This document shows positions 58,251-59,831 of a stretch of DNA of 59,831 nucleotides, piece after piece. The stretch is taken from NCBI GenBank assembly GCA_002431945.1, contig DJET01000040.1:1-59831 (forward strand). Direction: 5' to 3'. The stretch is from Ruminococcaceae bacterium UBA5891. Its GTDB lineage: Bacteria > Bacillota > Clostridia > Oscillospirales > Acutalibacteraceae. Below the pieces are notes generated by a model. It worked only from the letters and a program-made list of their open reading frames with translations, did not search any database and was not told where the DNA came from. The translations under genes were made by a program, and so were the position numbers. Position 1 is the stretch's first letter. Each line of letters opens with the position of its first letter.

Positions 58251-59831
58251 GAAAGCCACAAGAAGACCATTGACCCAGAAGCAGATCGATGCGCGAAGGA
58301 AAAGTTATTTTAAGAAAAAAATAGTTAATGTTTTTTCTAGTTCTGGGTTTGAATATATTCCTATTAATAACAATCACATGCACATTGGCAGAAGAATCGT
58401 AGAAATTGATGCAATGTTTATGTATGAAAACATTTGGCTGATATGTGAAGATACGATTACCAATCCGTCCGGAGAGCACTTTAAAGAACACGTAAGAACA
58501 AAAAACGAGGCGTTTGGTGAAGTTCAGAATAACAAAGCAGAATTCATTGAGCATTTGGTGAAACTGTTCCCAGATCGCCAGTCCAAATTTGAAAAGTACG
58601 ATCCGGACAGTATAAGAATTTTCGGGTTGTACATTCCGTTTGAAAAAGTCAATTTATCCGAAGATGATTTATCTTTGTATGAAAACTTGATTTTCATTCA
58701 ACCAAAGATACTAAACTATTTTGCATGGATAAGTCAGTGCATACGGTATTCTGCGAGAAATGAAGTGTTTCGTTTTTTAAACATCAAGGATAAGGACATA
58801 GGATTGCCAACAAGTTCATCTGAAAGTACGAAGATAACTGCACCAATAATATATCCTAGACATTTTATCGGAAGTCGCAGTCAGGTTACAAAAAGTAAGG
58901 TAAGAGTGGTTTCGTTTATGATGTCAGCAGAGGATTTACTAAAAACTTGCTATGTTTTACGTAAGGATAATTGGGAAGAATCGGCTTGGCTATATCAGCG
59001 TTTAATGGATAAGAAGAAAATAAAAGGAATTCGTGATTTTATCGAAAAAAAGGGAGAAGCATTTTATAACAATATAATTGTTGCTTTGCCCGATAATGTT
59101 TCCTTTGAGGATGGATCAAGCCATTCAGTAGATATTGATCACATCACTTCGCTTGAGCCTAATTGTAAATTAATTTTGCCTAAGGAAATGAACAGCATCT
59201 GCGTGATAGATGGTCAGCATAGGATATTTGCACATTATGAGAGCGGAACAAATAGTAAGCAAGAACAAGAAATATCTGAACTCAGAAAACAATTGCATTT
59301 GTTAGTAACGGGTCTTGTTTTTCCAAAAGACATGACAAAACTTGAGCGGGCAAAAATACAAAGTGAAATTTTTCTTGATATAAATTCAAATGCAAAACCG
59401 GTTCAGCCCAACGTTTTGTTGCATATTCAAAAGATAAAAGAACCTTTGTCTGATATGAGTTTGGCTCAATTTGTAATTGAAGAGTTAAACAAACAGAAAA
59501 TATTTAAGGATATGTTTGAACTATCATCCCTAGAAAGCGGACGAATTAAAACCGCTTCTATTGTGAAATTTGCATTAAGATATTTGGTGACGGTCAAGCC
59601 ATCCGAAGATAGAAAAAGTTTAATAGCCTTTTGGGATGGGGATCGCACAGCATTGACAAATATGGACGATACTGCATTTAAACATTATGTGAATTTTTGT
59701 GCACGGTGTTTGCGAGAATATTTTTGTGCAATCAAGAAAAATTTCAAACAGCAGTGGGACGATCCCAATTCTAAAATGCTGTCTGTTATTTCTTTGAATG
59801 GCTTTATTATTGGTTCTTCTTCAAATTATGT
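58228..59831 (+). CDS. DGQHR-domain protein, incomplete at window end
   Basis: An open frame of at least 534 codons without a stop, running off the right edge. Residues 328-332 are DGQHR (in CVIDGQHRIFAHYESG), the signature of the DGQHR family, which includes DndB of DNA phosphorothioation systems. The N-terminal part (about 40-110) has IVEIDAMFMYENIWLICEDT, reminiscent of a PD-(D/E)xK nuclease core but with Thr where Lys is expected. It starts 23 bp inside the methyltransferase gene. It could be a DNA-modification regulator, a nuclease-like partner or both. Confidence 0.7.
   Translation, partial: MATQKKTKKATRRPLTQKQIDARRKSYFKKKIVNVFSSSGFEYIPINNNHMHIGRRIVEIDAMFMYENIWLICEDTITNPSGEHFKEHVRTKNEAFGEVQNNKAEFIEHLVKLFPDRQSKFEKYDPDSIRIFGLYIPFEKVNLSEDDLSLYENLIFIQPKILNYFAWISQCIRYSARNEVFRFLNIKDKDIGLPTSSSESTKITAPIIYPRHFIGSRSQVTKSKVRVVSFMMSAEDLLKTCYVLRKDNWEESAWLYQRLMDKKKIKGIRDFIEKKGEAFYNNIIVALPDNVSFEDGSSHSVDIDHITSLEPNCKLILPKEMNSICVIDGQHRIFAHYESGTNSKQEQEISELRKQLHLLVTGLVFPKDMTKLERAKIQSEIFLDINSNAKPVQPNVLLHIQKIKEPLSDMSLAQFVIEELNKQKIFKDMFELSSLESGRIKTASIVKFALRYLVTVKPSEDRKSLIAFWDGDRTALTNMDDTAFKHYVNFCARCLREYFCAIKKNFKQQWDDPNSKMLSVISLNGFIIGSSSNY

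Overview
The window looks like a chromosomal segment of a Gram-positive, low-to-moderate GC bacterium of class Clostridia (Bacillota), probably an Oscillospirales-like gut lineage. Supporting signs are an L10 leader, an isoleucine T-box, a yybP-ykoY manganese riboswitch, consensus sigma-A promoters (TTGACA-N17-TATAAT), strong AGGAGG-type ribosome binding sites with GTG and TTG starts, a CD1247-type protein after efp, a DUF4830 protein, a minimal SufBC-like pair and D-alanylation-type genes. The lineage below class is inference. I saw no rRNA, tRNA or CRISPR array.

Regions. 1-370: a terminator and a dispersed repeat. 369-3170: copper operon copA-csoR-metallochaperone under two CsoR-type operators. 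3185-4713: a small sigma factor divergent from an orphan LytTR regulator whose receiver Asp is replaced by Glu. 4790-6444: a two-gene SMS/SUF-like Fe-S scaffold. 6868-15000: deoD-birA, a polysaccharide co-polymerase and tyrosine kinase pair, efp, ispD-ispF, a pseudouridine synthase and an orphan MsmK/UgpC-type ATPase. 15374-17832: serS, then the L10 leader with rplJ-rplL. 17955-22358: pdxK-nth-PTS IIC, a D-lactate dehydrogenase-like gene, and riboswitch-mntP. 23010-28014: ileS with T-box, a coiled-coil gene, coaD and rsmD. 28226-35054: tgt, a histidine phosphatase, ruvX, a deoxyinosine-glycosylase-like gene, a zinc uptake operon with a Zur-like palindrome, and pnuC. 35104-38323: a second copy of the dispersed repeat, fba, a CAT-fold protein lacking its catalytic residues, and a tyrosine recombinase.

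38468-48967 reads as a cell-envelope stress block: response regulator, histidine kinase and peptidoglycan amidase, then a separately promoted operon of a MacB-like ABC transporter fusion plus adenylation enzyme, carrier protein, AlgI-type MBOAT and SGNH protein. This is a Dlt-like pathway in A-C-B-D order.

From about 50.3 kb the sequence changes character: AT-richer coding, larger gaps and small autonomous cassettes, each with its own promoter or terminator. It is an accessory, probable defence island. It carries (i) a solo HEPN protein with an RNxxxH motif flanked by imperfect direct repeats; (ii) an XRE regulator and nucleotidyltransferase pair, toxin-antitoxin or AbiE-like; (iii) a small Cro/C1 regulator, a SauUSI-like PLD-helicase-DUF3427 protein and a translationally coupled NUDIX hydrolase; (iv) a 43-codon remnant of a peptide deformylase gene; and (v) a beta-class DNA methyltransferase overlapping a DGQHR-domain protein that runs off the end of the window. 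The methyltransferase-DGQHR pair and the regulator-SauUSI-NUDIX unit are the best candidates for little-described systems here.
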